Shown here piece after piece: positions 5,032 through 5,529 of a DNA stretch of 5,529 nucleotides (position 1 is the stretch's first letter; every line of letters starts with the position of its first letter). A program made the translations under genes and the position numbers. The stretch is from Candidatus Saccharibacteria bacterium UBA2866 (lineage in GTDB: Bacteria; Patescibacteriota; Saccharimonadia; Saccharimonadales; Saccharimonadaceae): NCBI GenBank assembly GCA_002350545.1, contig DEEY01000017.1, positions 33,593 to 39,121 of the forward strand, in the 5' to 3' direction. The notes beneath the pieces were generated by a model. The model ran no database searches and was not told the origin of the DNA. It worked only from the letters and a program-made list of their open reading frames with translations.

Positions 5032-5137
5032 TTGGCACCTTCCTAGTTTCCCGCTGTTGCAGTATAATCGGCGCTACTGGGCTTGACTGCTGTGTTCGGA
5101 ATGGTAACAGGTATTTCCCCAGCGCTATGGGCACCAA
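5032..5137 (-). rRNA. rrf: 5S ribosomal RNA
   Basis: Read on the minus strand, the RNA starts TTGGTGCC and ends GGTGCCAA. The two ends pair as the terminal helix I with two G.U pairs. The diagnostic loop region CCATTCCGAACACAG is present, corresponding to the common CCATTCCGAACTCAG, as is the later GTAGCGCCGA segment. The length by this pairing is 106 nt, somewhat shorter than the usual 110-120. The ends are set by helix I and may be off by a few bases. It lies about 100 nt after 23S rRNA and directly before a strong terminator, and is the last gene of the operon. Confidence 0.93.
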
Positions 5138-5238
5138 GTCAAGTCCCCTCACTTAGTTGGCGTCCATCAGGTGCAAAAGATTTTAAAACTTCCCGAGCGT
5201 TACAATAATCCAACGCCGGTTGCTAGCTAAGTCCAATA
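5138..5238 (-). other. 23S-5S internal transcribed spacer with potential processing stem
   Basis: The roughly 100-nt spacer contains no tRNA. Its two sides can pair: on the minus strand ACTTAG (5232-5227) with CTAAGT (5156-5151), and GGCGT (5217-5213) with ACGCC (5163-5159). This would close most of the spacer into one long stem-loop. Such stems usually present precursor rRNA to processing nucleases. The folding was done by eye. Confidence 0.5.
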
Positions 5239-5529
5239 CGTAAAAAGGCAATGGACCTATTAGTACTTCTCAGCTCCACATGTTACCATGCTTCCACTTA
5301 AAGCCTATCAACCTAGTCATCTTCTAGGAGTCTCCTTGGGAATCCTTATCTTGGAGTGGGCTTCGCGCTTAATATGCTTTCAGCGCTTATCTCTTCCGAA
5401 CATAGCTACTCGGCAATGCAGCAGGTGGCCACAACCGATACACTAGAGATTCGTCCACCCTGGTCCTCTCGTACTAGGGGCAGATCTCCTCAAATCTCCT
5501 GCGCCCGCGGAGGATAGGGACCGAACTGT
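5239..5529 (-). rRNA. rrl: 23S ribosomal RNA, 3' part (partial, runs off right edge)
   Basis: About 290 nt of the 3' end of 23S rRNA (domain VI and the end of domain V) lie on the minus strand. The segment opens with ACAGTTCGGTCCCTATC. It then carries the universally conserved sarcin-ricin loop AGTACGAGAGGACC (5475-5462), GGAAGAGATAAGCGCTGAAA (close to E. coli GGAAGAGATAAGTGCTGAAA), and TACTAAT (5265-5259) near the end. In E. coli the molecule ends 20 nt after TACTAAT, and I placed the 3' end by that comparison. No insertion or intron is seen in this part. The sarcin-ricin loop, where elongation factors bind, is intact. Confidence 0.95.

Noticed and set aside
1..5529. Search for mobile elements, CRISPR arrays, defence or toxin-antitoxin genes and long direct repeats
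   Set aside because: None was seen. All space is accounted for by housekeeping genes, tRNAs, rRNAs and short regulatory gaps.

Overview
The window most resembles a small, AT-rich genome of the Candidate Phyla Radiation, and Candidatus Saccharibacteria (TM7) is my best guess. That placement is inferred from the general look of the FtsH N-terminus, RNase J and NusA proteins and from the lone nusA gene, not from any database search. Tryptophan in RNase J and NusA is encoded by TGG and no in-frame TGA occurs in the genes read, so the standard bacterial code fits. The recoded Gracilibacteria and Absconditabacteria are therefore unlikely.

Layout from left to right. (1) 1-253, minus: the 5' end of a gene for a membrane-anchored protease resembling FtsH, running off the left edge. 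(2) 318-497, plus: two tandem proline tRNAs, UGG and GGG, transcribed away from ftsH and closed by an intrinsic terminator. (3) 632-1000, plus: a 122-residue protein of unknown function with its own promoter, strong ribosome binding site and a terminator whose hairpin contains the stop codon. (4) 1022-3133, minus: ribonuclease J with a long lysine-rich N-terminal extension. (5) 3173-3222: a compact, nearly palindromic divergent promoter serving rnj to the left and nusA to the right. (6) 3281-4405, plus: nusA, standing alone, with a terminator-like hairpin in its leader. (7) 4433-4915, minus: an unrecognised three-helix membrane protein that shares a bidirectional terminator with nusA. (8) 4997-5529, minus: the end of an rRNA operon, comprising the rRNA terminator, 5S rRNA, a roughly 100-nt spacer and the 3' part of 23S rRNA.

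Most of the content is housekeeping information processing: mRNA decay, transcription elongation and termination, translation and membrane protein quality control. The units are short, mostly monocistronic, closely packed and usually closed by hairpin terminators. No mobile element, CRISPR array or defence system is visible. The most interesting part is the regulatory junction between rnj and nusA. There an RNA-decay enzyme and a termination factor share one symmetric promoter block, and nusA has an attenuator-like hairpin just downstream of its start point. That arrangement suggests NusA feedback control, with competition between the two promoters.
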